From DAOUKH01 sp964291475 (GTDB lineage Bacteria > Chloroflexota > Dehalococcoidia > SHYB01), in contig OZ220063.1 of the NCBI GenBank assembly GCA_964291475.2, positions 1 to 64,000 of the forward strand: a DNA stretch of 64,000 bases, read 5' to 3'. The notes under the pieces are model-generated. The model ran no database searches, had not been told where the DNA came from, and worked only from the letters and a program-made list of their open reading frames with translations. Each line of letters starts with the position of its first letter. Within the stretch, counting starts at the first letter, position 1. The position numbers and the translations under genes were made by a program. Of this stretch, positions 34,865-45,220 are shown piece after piece.

Positions 34865-35749
34865 TTGGACATGATCCGCACCCTGCTCTTCGTTCCTGGC
34901 AACAATCCCAGGATGCTCGATAAGAGTCTGGGCCAGCCGGCGGACGTCCTCGTCCCCGACATCGAAGACTCCGTTCCCCCAGACGAGAAGGCCAACGCCC
35001 GCGGCATCGTCTCCGAGTTCCTCCCCAAGATGGCCGGGAAGCGCGTCTTCGTCCGCGTCAACGGCATGCAGACCGACTGGACCTACGACGATCTGCTCGC
35101 CGTCGTCTCCCCGCACATCGAAGGCATCAGCATCGGCAAGATGGAGTCGCGGGAGATGGCCATCGAGCTTTCGGCGCTCCTCACCGCCATCGAGCGCGAG
35201 CGCGGCCTTCCCATCGGCCACACCCGCATCATCCCCTGGATCGAGACCGGACTCGGCGTCGCCAACGTTGTCGAGATCGCCCGCTCCACCCCCCGCATGC
35301 TCGGACTCGCCTTCGGCGCCGAGGACTACACCGCCGACATGGGCGTCACCCGCACCAAGGGCTCCGAGGAAATCGCCACGGCGCGCGCCATGACCGCCAT
35401 CGCCGCCCGCGCCGCCGACATACTCTGCTTCGACACGCCCGACCCCGATTACAACGACATCGACGCCATGGTCACCGACGCCAAGCGCGCCAAGACCGTC
35501 GGCTGCAAGGGCAAGTTCGTCATTCACCCTAACCAGGTGGGCCCGGTCAACGACGTCTTTCGCCCGTCCGCCGGTGAAGTCGAGCACGCCCGCCGCGTCG
35601 TCCAGGCTTTTGAGGATGCGACGAAGGAAGGCAGGGCCGCCGTCGCCCTTGATGGCAAGATGGTCGACACGCCCGTCTGGAAGCGTGCCCTCAAGCTCAT
35701 CGAAGTCGCCGAGACCATCGAACGGCAGGAAGCCGCGCTGGGCCGCTAG
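34865..35749 (+). CDS. HpcH/HpaI aldolase / CitE-like lyase (paralog 1)
   Basis: A 294-residue TIM-barrel CoA-ester lyase related to citrate lyase beta subunit and malyl- or citramalyl-CoA lyases. Blocks seen are RTLLFVPGNNPRMLDKSL, DVLVPDIEDSVPPDEKANAR, VFVRVNG, IIPWIETGLGVANVVEIA, LAFGAEDYTADMG (with metal-binding Glu and Asp) and GKFVIHPNQVGPVNDVF. It starts with TTG, set by the GGAGG. A paralog follows 29 bases downstream. The substrate is not certain; it may cleave a 3-hydroxyacyl-CoA made by neighbouring catabolic enzymes. Confidence 0.88.
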   Translation: MDMIRTLLFVPGNNPRMLDKSLGQPADVLVPDIEDSVPPDEKANARGIVSEFLPKMAGKRVFVRVNGMQTDWTYDDLLAVVSPHIEGISIGKMESREMAIELSALLTAIERERGLPIGHTRIIPWIETGLGVANVVEIARSTPRMLGLAFGAEDYTADMGVTRTKGSEEIATARAMTAIAARAADILCFDTPDPDYNDIDAMVTDAKRAKTVGCKGKFVIHPNQVGPVNDVFRPSAGEVEHARRVVQAFEDATKEGRAAVALDGKMVDTPVWKRALKLIEVAETIERQEAALGR

Positions 35750-35778
35750 CCCGCATCAGGACGGGCCGGGGAGGACCC

Positions 35779-36651
35779 TTGGAGCCACTGCGATCCCTAC
35801 TCTTCATCCCAGGTAACCGCGAGCGTTTCCTGGAAAAGGCCCCTGAGGTCGGCGCCGACGCCCTCGTCCCCGACTTGGAGAGCGGCGTCCCCGAATCGGA
35901 AAAGGCCGCCGCCCGGGACATGGTCCGCGACGCCCTGCCCGTGCTCAAGGGCAAAGGTCAGACGGTTCTCGCCCGTGTGAGCTCGATCGATTCCAGCCAC
36001 CTCTATGCCGACCTCAATTCCCTCATCTCCGAGCACCTCGACGGGGTCGTGCTCCCCCAGATCTCTTCCGCCGACGACATTCGCCGCCTCGACGAGATGA
36101 TCACCAGCCTCGAACACGGGAAGCACCTCCCCTTCGGGCTCACCAGGATCATCCCCTTCGTTGAAAGCGCGCTGGGCGTCATTCGTTCCTTCGAGATCGC
36201 CACCGCCTCCTCCCGCGTCGCCGCCATCGCCTTCGGCGCCGAGGACTTCTCCGCCGATATGGGCATCCCGCGCAGCCAGGGCAGTGAGGAGATCCTCTAC
36301 GCCCGCAGCCACGTCGCCATCGCCGCCCGCGCCGCCCACAAGCTCGCCATCGACGCCCCCTTCGTCGCCTACCAGGACGCGGCGGGCATCGAGGCCGACG
36401 CGGAGCAGGCCCTCCGCCTCGGCTTCAAGGGCAAGTTCGCCATCCATCCCGACCAGGTGGCAACCCTGAACCAGATCTTCAGCCCCTCCGAAGAGGACCT
36501 GGAGCAGGCACGGCGCATCATCCGCGCCTTCCAGCGGGCCGAGTCGGAGGGCCGCGGCACGTGCGTCGTCGACGGCAAGATGATCGACACCGCCATGGCC
36601 CTCCAGGCGCAAAAGCTCATTCGCACCGCCCAGGGCCTCGCCGGCCGCTAG
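35779..36651 (+). CDS. HpcH/HpaI aldolase / CitE-like lyase (paralog 2)
   Basis: A 290-residue paralog of the preceding gene, starting with TTG after GGGGAGGA. Equivalent blocks are RSLLFIPGNRERFLEKAP, DALVPDLESGVPESEKAAAR, RIIPFVESALGVIRSFEIA, IAFGAEDFSADMG and GKFAIHPDQVATLNQIF. Catalytic Glu and Asp residues are retained in both copies, so both are likely active, perhaps on different substrates. It converges with midA, 15 bases away. Confidence 0.88.
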   Translation: MEPLRSLLFIPGNRERFLEKAPEVGADALVPDLESGVPESEKAAARDMVRDALPVLKGKGQTVLARVSSIDSSHLYADLNSLISEHLDGVVLPQISSADDIRRLDEMITSLEHGKHLPFGLTRIIPFVESALGVIRSFEIATASSRVAAIAFGAEDFSADMGIPRSQGSEEILYARSHVAIAARAAHKLAIDAPFVAYQDAAGIEADAEQALRLGFKGKFAIHPDQVATLNQIFSPSEEDLEQARRIIRAFQRAESEGRGTCVVDGKMIDTAMALQAQKLIRTAQGLAGR

Positions 36652-36666
36652 CCTCTCAGCGGAGCT

Positions 36667-37833
36667 TCACGGGGGCGACCACTCCGTCCACCCGCCGGGG
36701 CGTCCCGCCAACTGGTTCAGGTGCGACGCGGTCAGCCGTGGCGGAGCGAGCCCCGATTCGATCCTTGCCTTCAAGTCTCGCCGCTCGGCTTCGCCGCCCA
36801 GGCACGCCAGCGCGGCGGCGGGAGCCCCTTTCGTCTGCACCAGCACGCGGAAGCCGCCGAGCCCCGTGGGGTCGACTAGACTGCGCAGTCCCTTCAGGTC
36901 GGCCTGATTCGGCTCGTCGGAACGTGCGATGGCGTCGAGCAAGACTTCGGCGCCGAGGTTGGTGAGGAACTCCCGCTGCGTCATCAGGGTGACCGGCACT
37001 AGGCCCGCCGTCTCCCCCGCCGCGATCAGCGCGGTGAAGTCCACGTGCGCGGTCAGGTCCTGCCGACCCACGCGCGCGTAGGGATCGTCGCTCGCGGTGT
37101 GTTGGTAGTGCGCTCGCAGCGTGCCGTTGCGGCGGCGCTCCGAGTACAGCCGCACGGCGGGGTCGCCGTAGTCGATGGTGATGGCGTAGCCCCGGTCCAA
37201 GCGCGAGGCGGCATTCCGCATCCAGTCCTCGGCCTTCAGCGAGACCTCCGCCGTCCACCCCTCTCCGAGATCGACGCCCTCCGACGCCAGCCGCAACGCG
37301 ATGCGGGGCGTCGAGAGCTCGTCGAACACCTCAGTGAAGCGTCCATCGCCCGCAAGCGTTACGTAAACCTCGCGGAGCTCGCCCCCGGCCATCCGCACGC
37401 GGTGGACGGGAAGCGCGTCGAACAGCTCGTTGCTGAGCAGACAGCCGGTGAAGTGGTCGGGGAGCGCCGACCCGTATCCCTCAACCTCTTGGTAGGCAAC
37501 CGAGGCAGCGAACGACGCGTCGAGCGCCGAGGCGAAATCGCCGATGTCGCGGGCCAGCCGTCCCCCGCCGGCGCCGACCTCGATGACGTCGAACCGCTCC
37601 GGGCAACCGAGCAGCCGCCACATCTGTTCAAGCTGCAGGGCGATCAGCGCGCCGAAAGCGGGGTGTGCGTGCGGGCTGGTGAAGAAGTCCCCCGCCATGC
37701 CAATGCGGTTCGCTTCGCCGCCGGTGTAGTAGCCTCCCGGCCCGTACAGCGCAAGCGCCATGAACTCGGCGAACGTGATCCGTCCCTTCGCCTCGATCGC
37801 GGCCCGTACGTGGCGCTCCGCCTCCTGGCCCAT
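36667..37833 (-). CDS. MidA/NDUFAF7-family SAM-dependent methyltransferase
   Basis: A 388-residue class I methyltransferase of the DUF185 family. It shows ITFAEFMALALYGPGGYYTGG, GDFFTSPHAHPAFGALIALQLEQMW, the SAM loop FDVIEVGAGGGRLA, a LLSNELFDALPVHRV block and RGYAITIDYGDPAVRLYSERRRNGTLRAHYQH. In mitochondria the homolog methylates an arginine of a complex I subunit; bacterial targets are not settled. I start at 37833 (MGQEAERH); the longer frame runs into the SRP RNA gene. Confidence 0.87.
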   Translation of the reverse strand: MGQEAERHVRAAIEAKGRITFAEFMALALYGPGGYYTGGEANRIGMAGDFFTSPHAHPAFGALIALQLEQMWRLLGCPERFDVIEVGAGGGRLARDIGDFASALDASFAASVAYQEVEGYGSALPDHFTGCLLSNELFDALPVHRVRMAGGELREVYVTLAGDGRFTEVFDELSTPRIALRLASEGVDLGEGWTAEVSLKAEDWMRNAASRLDRGYAITIDYGDPAVRLYSERRRNGTLRAHYQHTASDDPYARVGRQDLTAHVDFTALIAAGETAGLVPVTLMTQREFLTNLGAEVLLDAIARSDEPNQADLKGLRSLVDPTGLGGFRVLVQTKGAPAAALACLGGEAERRDLKARIESGLAPPRLTASHLNQLAGRPGGWTEWSPP

Positions 37834-37866
37834 AGCATCCGCAGCATACACGGCCCCGCCGCCAAA

Positions 37867-37895
37867 TTGACGCGCCCTCCGCCGCGCCGTAGCAT
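37867..37895 (+). promoter_or_regulatory. Promoter of the SRP RNA gene
   Basis: TTGACG (37867-37872) and TAGCAT (37890-37895) are spaced exactly 17 bases apart, and the RNA's first paired base lies 6 bases downstream. This is where a promoter for a stable RNA should be. It lies in the gap divergent to midA. Confidence 0.7.
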
Positions 37896-37900
37896 GGACG

Positions 37901-38171
37901 GGCCGTGCTAGGCGGGGAGCTAGCGGTGCCCTGTATCCGCAATCCGCTACAGCGGGGCTGAATCCCCACCTAGAGGTCCGAGGGCTCCGGGTTGAGCCGG
38001 CGGCGGCGGCGCTGACGAGCGGGTCCTGCGCGGCGAAGGTCCATGAACTCCGCCAGGTCCGGAAGGAAGCAACGGTAAGTGGCCGCCTTCGGGCGCCGCA
38101 GGCGCGCCTGCTCCGAGCCGTCCGCCGCCGGGGATCCCGGGGTTGCAACGATCGAAGGTGGGTGCACGGCC
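37901..38171 (+). ncRNA. ffs: Signal recognition particle RNA, large (Bacillus-type) form
   Basis: The conserved S-domain core GGTCCGGAAGGAAGCA lies at 38056-38071, with the tetraloop GGAA and asymmetric loop that bind Ffh. The 5' part (GCTAGGCGGGG ... GTGCCCTGTATCCGCAATCC) closely matches the Alu domain of Bacillus subtilis scRNA as I remember it, and GGGTCCTGCGC precedes the S domain. The ends GGCCGTGC and GCACGGCC pair with each other. At about 271 bases it is the long form rather than the roughly 110-base 4.5S RNA. Confidence 0.93.
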
Positions 38172-38204
38172 ATCCTCTAGTCCTGAACGGCCCGCGAACG
38201 AGCC

Positions 38205-39074
38205 ATGCCGCCGACCGTAACCCCGCCGTCCCCCGCGCGGCTCGTCCGCGCCTTCCTCGACCGCCACGGACTCCGGCCCCGCAAGAGCCTTGGGCAGCAC
38301 TTCCTCATCGACGCCGGCGCCCTGCGCCGCATCGCCGACGCCGCCGAGCTGACCCACGCCGACCTTGTCGTCGAGGTCGGCCCCGGCCCGGGGACGCTCA
38401 CCCGCGAGCTGCTCGCCCGCGCCGGCTCCGTCGTCGCCGTGGAGAAGGACGAGCGCGCCGCCGAGGCTTTGCGCGCGGGCTACGCCGACGACCCCCGGCT
38501 CCGCGTCGTCGCCGCTGACATGCTCGACACCGATCCCGCCGAGCTGACCGGCGGCAACGCCTACACCGTCGTCGCCAACCTTCCCTACTACGCCGCCGCG
38601 CCCATCCTGCGGCGCTTCCTCGAAGCCTCCCACCCGCCACGACGCCTCGTCGTGCTTCTTCAGCGCGAGGTCGCCGAGGGCGCGGTCGCCGCGCCGGGGA
38701 CCATGTCGCTCTTCTCCGTCTCCGTCCAGGTCTATGCCGCGGCCCGCATCGTCGGGCACGTCAAGCCGGGGAGCTTCCTGCCGCCGCCGAAGGTCGACTC
38801 CTCCATCCTGCGGCTCGACCCCTACCCCCAGCCCCACGGCTTCGAGCCCGCCGAGGCCGCCGACTTCTTCAATGTCGTCCGCGCCGGATTCGGTACGCGC
38901 AGGAAGCAGATCGCCAACGCCCTGACCCACGGCCTCGGCGAGGACCGTGCCCGCATCCTCGCCGCGCTCGACGGGGCCGGCATCGACCCCAAGCGCCGCG
39001 CCGAGACGCTAGCCATCAAGGAGTGGGGCGCCCTCTACCGCGCCATCCAAGAGACCCGCGCTCATGCCCTCTGA
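38205..39074 (+). CDS. rsmA: 16S rRNA adenine(1518/1519) dimethyltransferase
   Basis: A 289-residue KsgA-type methyltransferase that dimethylates two adjacent adenosines in helix 45 of 16S rRNA. It shows KSLGQHFLIDAGALRRIAD, the SAM loop VVEVGPGPGTLTREL, VEKDERA, the catalytic NLPYY and PPPKVDSSILRL, followed by the C-terminal helical domain (FGTRRKQIANAL). It starts 33 bases after the SRP RNA gene. Its last 11 bases overlap ispE, a common pairing in many bacteria. Confidence 0.96.
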   Translation: MPPTVTPPSPARLVRAFLDRHGLRPRKSLGQHFLIDAGALRRIADAAELTHADLVVEVGPGPGTLTRELLARAGSVVAVEKDERAAEALRAGYADDPRLRVVAADMLDTDPAELTGGNAYTVVANLPYYAAAPILRRFLEASHPPRRLVVLLQREVAEGAVAAPGTMSLFSVSVQVYAAARIVGHVKPGSFLPPPKVDSSILRLDPYPQPHGFEPAEAADFFNVVRAGFGTRRKQIANALTHGLGEDRARILAALDGAGIDPKRRAETLAIKEWGALYRAIQETRAHAL

Positions 39075-39942
39075 GTCGCCAATCAGCGTCACCGCACCCG
39101 CGAAGATCAACCTCTCGCTCGAAATCCTGCGACGGCGGGACGACGGCTTCCACGACGTCGCCACGGTGCTGCAGACCGTCGACCTCGTCGACGAGCTTGA
39201 GTTCACGCCCGCCTCCGACATCGTCGTCGAAGGCGACACCGAGGGCATACCCTTGGAAGAGAACCTGGTCGACCGCGCCGCGCGCCTGCTGCAGACCCAC
39301 CTTGGCGAAACGCGCGGCGCCCGCATCCTCCTCAGCAAGCGCATACCTCTCGCCGCCGGACTCGGCGGCGGCAGCGCCGACGCCGCGGCCACCCTCGTCG
39401 GACTCTGCCGCCTGTGGGAACGCGACCTCCGCCGCGGAGAGCTCGCCACGCTGGCCGCCGAGCTTGGCTCCGACGTTCCCTTCTTCCTCTATGGCGGCAC
39501 GGCATTGGCCGAGGGGCGCGGCGAGCGCGTCATCCCGCTCCCGCCCCTGCGCCACGCCGACCTCGTCCTCCTCGCACCGCCAATCGACCTCCCCAACAAG
39601 ACCGCGACCCTCTACCGCTCCCTCGACCCCGCCGACTTCACCGGCGGCGAGGTCACGCGCGCCCTCGTCGCCGCGCTGCGCAAGCGACTGCCGCCCACGC
39701 CCGACGAGCTCTTCAACGGCTTCACCCGCGCCGCCGTGGAACGCTTCGAGGGACTCGAAGGCTACTGGTCGCGTTTCGAGGAAGCCGGCGCCGACAACGT
39801 CCACCTCTCCGGCGCGGGCCCGTCCCTCTTCTCGCTGGCGCGAAGCCGCGACGAGGCCGAGTCGCTGCACGAGCGCTGCCTCGCCGCGGGCCTGCCCGCC
39901 TTCATTGTGAGCGCCGCTCCCAACCCCTATAATCTTCGTTAG
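39064..39942 (+). CDS. ispE: 4-diphosphocytidyl-2-C-methyl-D-erythritol kinase
   Basis: A 292-residue GHMP kinase, step 4 of the MEP pathway. N-terminal VTAPAKINLSLEI with the catalytic Lys, the ATP loop IPLAAGLGGGSADAAATL, the GSDVPFFLYGGTALAEGRGE segment with its conserved Asp, and the C-terminal VHLSGAGPSLFSL block are all present. It overlaps rsmA by 11 bases. With ispD and ispF at 8 kb the window holds three consecutive enzymes of the pathway. Confidence 0.96.
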   Translation: MPSESPISVTAPAKINLSLEILRRRDDGFHDVATVLQTVDLVDELEFTPASDIVVEGDTEGIPLEENLVDRAARLLQTHLGETRGARILLSKRIPLAAGLGGGSADAAATLVGLCRLWERDLRRGELATLAAELGSDVPFFLYGGTALAEGRGERVIPLPPLRHADLVLLAPPIDLPNKTATLYRSLDPADFTGGEVTRALVAALRKRLPPTPDELFNGFTRAAVERFEGLEGYWSRFEEAGADNVHLSGAGPSLFSLARSRDEAESLHERCLAAGLPAFIVSAAPNPYNLR

Positions 39943-39990
39943 GCGGGGTTTCTACCCGCCTCGGACTCGACGCCTTCCCGGAGGCCCCCT

Positions 39991-41793
39991 TTGCTCAAGA
40001 CTCATGGCTGCGGTGAGCTTCGCCCCGCGCACACCGGACAGACCGTCACCCTCGCCGGTTGGGTGCACCGGCGCCGCGACCATGGCGGCCTCACCTTCAT
40101 CGACCTGCGCGACCGCTCCGGCGTCGTCCAGGTCGTTTTCAACTCCGAGACCGACGCCGAAGCCCACACCCAGGCCCAAGACCTACGCGGCGAGTGGGTC
40201 GTACAGGTCACCGGCGCCGTCGGAGCGCGCCCGGAGGGCACGGAGAACCCCAAACTCGCCACCGGCGAGGTCGAGGTCGGCGCGGCATCGCTCACCATTC
40301 TGAACCAGGCGAAGACGCCGCCCTTCAACATTAACGAAGACGCCGACGTCGACGAGGCCCTGCGGCTGCAGTACCGCTACCTCGACCTGCGCAAGGAACG
40401 GATGCAGGCAAACCTCGGGCTGCGCCGCAAGGTCGTCAAGTTCATTCGCGACTACCTCGACGAGCGCGGGTTCTGGGAAATCGAGACCCCGGTCCTCGTC
40501 AAGAGCACCCCGGAGGGGGCGCGCGACTACCTCGTCCCCAGCCGGCTCAGTCCCGGCGAGTTCTACGCACTGCCGCAGTCGCCCCAGCAGCTCAAGCAGC
40601 TGCTCATGGTCGCCGGCCTCGAGCGCTACTACCAGATCGCCCGCTGCTTCCGCGACGAAGACCAGCGCGCCGACCGCCAGCCCGAGTTCACCCAGCTCGA
40701 CCTGGAGATGAGCTTCGTCGAGGAGGCCGACATCCTCGACCTCGTCGAAGGACTCTTCGCCGGGCTCGTCGCCGAGACCGCGCCGCACCTCAAGGTCGTC
40801 ACGCCCTTCCCCCGCCTCAGCTTCGCCGAGGTCATGGCACGCTTCGGCACCGAGAAGCCCGACCTCCGTTTCGGCATGGAGCTTGCCGACCTGACCGACG
40901 TCGCCAGCGAGACCGGCCTCAACGTCTTCAAGAACGTCGCCAACGCCGGCGGCGTGGTCAAGGGATTCGCCGTGCCGGGGTGCGCCGACTACAGCCGCCG
41001 CCAGATCGACGAACTGATCGAGTTCGTGAAGATCCGCGGTGCCCAGGGCCTCGTCCCTATCGGGCTCGGCGCGCCGCCCGCCGACCTCACAGAGGACGAC
41101 GTCAAGTCGCCCGTGGCCAAGTTCCTCACCGTCGAGCAGGTTCGGACCATGGCGGAGCGCACCGGCGCGGAGAAGGACGGGCTGGTCCTCATCGTGGCCG
41201 CCGACGAGACCGTCGCCAACACCGCGCTCTCTCAGTTGCGCGTCGAGATGGGTCGCCGCCTCGACATGATCGACGAGAACGCCATGGGCTTCGCCTTCGT
41301 CGTCGACTTCCCCCTCGTCGAGTGGAACGAGGACGAGGGCCGATGGGACGCCCTCCACCACCCCTTCACCGCGCCCCACCCCGACGACGCCGGTCTGCTC
41401 GAAACCGAGCCAGGCAAGGTCCGCGCCCGCGCCTACGACTGTGTGGCCCAGGGCGTCGAGCTCCTCAGCGGCAGCATCCGCATCCACGACCGGTCGCTCC
41501 AGGAGCGCATGTTCGCCGCCCTCGGCTACGCCCCCGCCGACATCGAGGCCCGGTTCGGCCACCTGCTCCGGGCCTTCGAGTACGGCACACCGCCCCACGG
41601 CGGTATGGCCGCCGGCATCGACCGCATCGTCATGCTCCTCGCCGGCGCCGAGACCATCCGCGAGGTCATCCCCTTCCCCAAGACCCAGACCGCCGTCGAC
41701 CTCCTCTTGGACGCCCCCTCGCCGGTCGACCAGGCCCAGCTTCGCGACCTTCATCTCCGCATCGTGGAGCCTCCTCCCGGCCCGCGCGGCTAG
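39991..41793 (+). CDS. aspS: Aspartyl-tRNA synthetase
   Basis: A 600-residue class II synthetase. The OB-fold anticodon domain begins TVTLAGWVHRRRDHGGLTFIDLRDRSG. Motif 2 (YQIARCFRDEDQRADRQPEFTQLDLEMSF) and motif 3 (GGMAAGIDRIVMLL) are intact, and the bacterial GAD insertion lies at about 290-410. It starts with TTG 39991, six bases after GGAGG at 39980-39984. Because gatB is present, the enzyme may be non-discriminating and also charge tRNA-Asn; that cannot be decided from the motifs I can read. Confidence 0.95.
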   Translation: MLKTHGCGELRPAHTGQTVTLAGWVHRRRDHGGLTFIDLRDRSGVVQVVFNSETDAEAHTQAQDLRGEWVVQVTGAVGARPEGTENPKLATGEVEVGAASLTILNQAKTPPFNINEDADVDEALRLQYRYLDLRKERMQANLGLRRKVVKFIRDYLDERGFWEIETPVLVKSTPEGARDYLVPSRLSPGEFYALPQSPQQLKQLLMVAGLERYYQIARCFRDEDQRADRQPEFTQLDLEMSFVEEADILDLVEGLFAGLVAETAPHLKVVTPFPRLSFAEVMARFGTEKPDLRFGMELADLTDVASETGLNVFKNVANAGGVVKGFAVPGCADYSRRQIDELIEFVKIRGAQGLVPIGLGAPPADLTEDDVKSPVAKFLTVEQVRTMAERTGAEKDGLVLIVAADETVANTALSQLRVEMGRRLDMIDENAMGFAFVVDFPLVEWNEDEGRWDALHHPFTAPHPDDAGLLETEPGKVRARAYDCVAQGVELLSGSIRIHDRSLQERMFAALGYAPADIEARFGHLLRAFEYGTPPHGGMAAGIDRIVMLLAGAETIREVIPFPKTQTAVDLLLDAPSPVDQAQLRDLHLRIVEPPPGPRG

Positions 41794-41823
41794 GCCCGCG
41801 CCGGTTGCGCTCCTCTTCCGGCG

Positions 41824-41852
41824 TTGGCGCATATCGAGGCGGTTGATATACT
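41824..41852 (+). promoter_or_regulatory. Promoter of tig-clpP-clpX
   Basis: TTGGCG (41824-41829) and TATACT (41847-41852) are 17 bases apart. Transcription would start about 43 bases before the tig GTG at 41902. This makes upstream in-frame codons for tig unlikely. Confidence 0.65.
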
Positions 41853-41901
41853 TAATCGGTCGGTTGGCGGGATTGCCCCCGCCGTCCAAGGCCCTTCTGC
41901 C

Positions 41902-43236
41902 GTGAAAGTTACCCTCGAGCAGCTTCCCGAGCGTCAGGTTGTCCTCGACATAGAGGCCGACCCCGAGGAGCTTGAGGCGTCCCGCAAGAAGGCCTACCGG
42001 AAACTCGTCGGCCGCGTGCGCATTCCCGGCTTCCGTAAGGGCAAGGCTCCCCTCCCCATGCTCGAACGCTGGGTGGGCAAGGAGGCCCTCCTCGAAGAGG
42101 CCCTCAACTTCCTCATCCCCGACGCCACCAGCAAGGCCATCGAGGAGCAGGAAATCGAGGCCGCCGGCGCTCCCAGCATCGAGGTCTCCGGAGTCGACCC
42201 CGTCGCCTGGAAGGCCACCATTCCCCTCGTCCCCACCGTCGACCTCGGCGACTACCGCGCGCTGCGCATCGAGCCCGAGCCGGTCACCGTCGACGACGAC
42301 GAGGTCGAGCGCGCTATCGAGGACATCCGCTTCAGCGAGGCCCCCTGGGAGCCCGTCGAGCGGCCCGTCGAGTTGGGCGACCTCGTCACCCTCGACGCCG
42401 TCATCGAGGAGGCCGGCCGGACCATCGCCGACCAGAAGGACGCCCAGTTCCGGCCCACCGAGGGCGAGCCCAGGCCCATCCCCGGGTTCTCGGAAGCGCT
42501 CGTCGGCATCGAGCCGGGCGCCGAGAAGCAGTTCACCATCGAGTTTGAAGAATCCGACGAGCGCAAGGAGTTCGCCGGGCGTTCCTTCGCCTTCAACGTC
42601 ACCGTCAAGGAGATCAAGGCCAAGGACCTCCCCGAGATCGACGACGAGTTCGCCAAGGGCGTGGAAGACGGCTTCGAAGACCTTCCCGCCCTCCGTGGCC
42701 ACGTGCGCGAACGGCTCGAAGAGCGAGAGGCCGCCACCGCCAAGGAGCGTCTCCGCGAGCGCGCACTCGACCGGCTGATCGAGGCGGCCGAGGTCGCCTT
42801 CCCTCCTACGCTCGTCGATCACGAGGCCGAGCACCTCCTCGAACAGCAGGCCCGCCAGGCGGCTCCGGAGGCCGGCGCCGTCGACGCCTACGTGCAGGCC
42901 CTCGGCAAAGAGAAGGAAGAGCTCATCGAGGAGATGAAGCCGGCGGCGCGGGCCCGGATCGTCCGCTCGCTCGTCGCCTCCGAGCTTAGGAGCGCGGAGG
43001 AAATCGAGGTCGAACCCGAAGAGATTGACGCCGAGGTCGAGACTCTCGTCGGCTCCGCCGGCGCGGGGTACCAGGAAGAGTTCCGGCGCATCTTCGACAC
43101 CGACGAAAGCCGCCAGCGGATGGAGCAGACCATCCTCACCCGCAAGACGCTCGACCGCCTGGCGGAAATCATGACGCAGGACGAAAAGGAAGCCGCGCCC
43201 AACGAGGAAGCGGAAGAGAAGGAGCCCACTTCGTGA
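41902..43236 (+). CDS. tig: Trigger factor
   Basis: A 444-residue ribosome-associated chaperone and prolyl isomerase. The N-terminal ribosome-binding signature IPGFRKGKAP lies at residues 41-50, a PPIase (FKBP-like) domain at about 150-240 (ELGDLVTLDAVIEE ... GFSEALVGIEPGAEKQFTIEF), and the helical C-terminal domain ends in an acidic tail. The GTG start at 41902 (MKVTLEQL) is chosen because longer readings cross the promoter. Its TGA overlaps the clpP GTG (GTGA at 43233-43236), the classic tig-clpP-clpX order. Confidence 0.95.
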   Translation: MKVTLEQLPERQVVLDIEADPEELEASRKKAYRKLVGRVRIPGFRKGKAPLPMLERWVGKEALLEEALNFLIPDATSKAIEEQEIEAAGAPSIEVSGVDPVAWKATIPLVPTVDLGDYRALRIEPEPVTVDDDEVERAIEDIRFSEAPWEPVERPVELGDLVTLDAVIEEAGRTIADQKDAQFRPTEGEPRPIPGFSEALVGIEPGAEKQFTIEFEESDERKEFAGRSFAFNVTVKEIKAKDLPEIDDEFAKGVEDGFEDLPALRGHVRERLEEREAATAKERLRERALDRLIEAAEVAFPPTLVDHEAEHLLEQQARQAAPEAGAVDAYVQALGKEKEELIEEMKPAARARIVRSLVASELRSAEEIEVEPEEIDAEVETLVGSAGAGYQEEFRRIFDTDESRQRMEQTILTRKTLDRLAEIMTQDEKEAAPNEEAEEKEPTS

Positions 43237-43862
43237 CGATGAGCCCTCAGCATCAGCCGGCCCGGCCCAGCAACATCATCCCGATGGTCATCGAGCAGAG
43301 CGCTCGCGGCGAACGGGCCTTCGACATCTATTCCCTGCTCCTCAAAGAGCGCATCGTGTTCCTCGGCACCCCGATCCAAGACCAGATCGCGAATCTCATC
43401 ATCGCGCAGCTTCTCTACCTCGAGCGCGAGGACCCCGAGAAGGACATCAGCCTCTACATCAATAGCCCGGGTGGCGTCATCAGCGCCGGTCTCGCCATCC
43501 ACGACACCATGAAGCTGCTGCGGTGCGACGTCGCCACCATCTGCGTCGGAAGCTGCGCCAGCATGGCCACCGTCCTCCTCAGCTCGGGAACGAAGGGCAA
43601 GCGCTACGCCCTCCCCAACTCCACCATCCACATGCACCAGGCCATGGGCGGGGCCCAGGGCCAGGCGTCCGACATCGAGATCGCCGCGAAGGAAATCCTG
43701 CGCATGCAGGACGTCATTCGGAACATTCTGGCCAACAACACCGGCCAGAGTTACGATAAAATCGCCCAGGACTCGGACCGCGACTATTATTTGGACGCGG
43801 CGCAAGCCATGGAATACGGTCTGGTGGACGACGTACTTTCCGACCCGCAGCAATCGCAGTAG
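43233..43862 (+). CDS. clpP: ATP-dependent Clp protease proteolytic subunit
   Basis: A 209-residue serine peptidase forming the 14-mer chamber used by ClpX and ClpC. The catalytic triad is Ser110 (GSCASMA), His135 (HMHQAMGG) and Asp184 (DRDYYLDA). INSPGG and the STIHMHQ strand are conserved. I use GTG 43233 as start because AGGAG lies 8 bases upstream; ATG 43239 would shorten it by two residues. The N-terminal 15-residue propeptide-like stretch is normal. clpX follows 50 bases downstream. Confidence 0.97.
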   Translation: MTMSPQHQPARPSNIIPMVIEQSARGERAFDIYSLLLKERIVFLGTPIQDQIANLIIAQLLYLEREDPEKDISLYINSPGGVISAGLAIHDTMKLLRCDVATICVGSCASMATVLLSSGTKGKRYALPNSTIHMHQAMGGAQGQASDIEIAAKEILRMQDVIRNILANNTGQSYDKIAQDSDRDYYLDAAQAMEYGLVDDVLSDPQQSQ

Positions 43863-43912
43863 ACTGACTATCTGCGCAACCCGCCGCAACGAGACACGGA
43901 GGCCCACCCCGA

Positions 43913-45216
<1,304 letters not shown>

Positions 45217-45220
<4 letters not shown>

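Noticed and set aside
40183..42834. 883-residue minus-strand ORF
   Set aside because: It is antisense to aspS and tig, with Glu/Val/Leu-rich low-complexity sequence typical of shadow frames.
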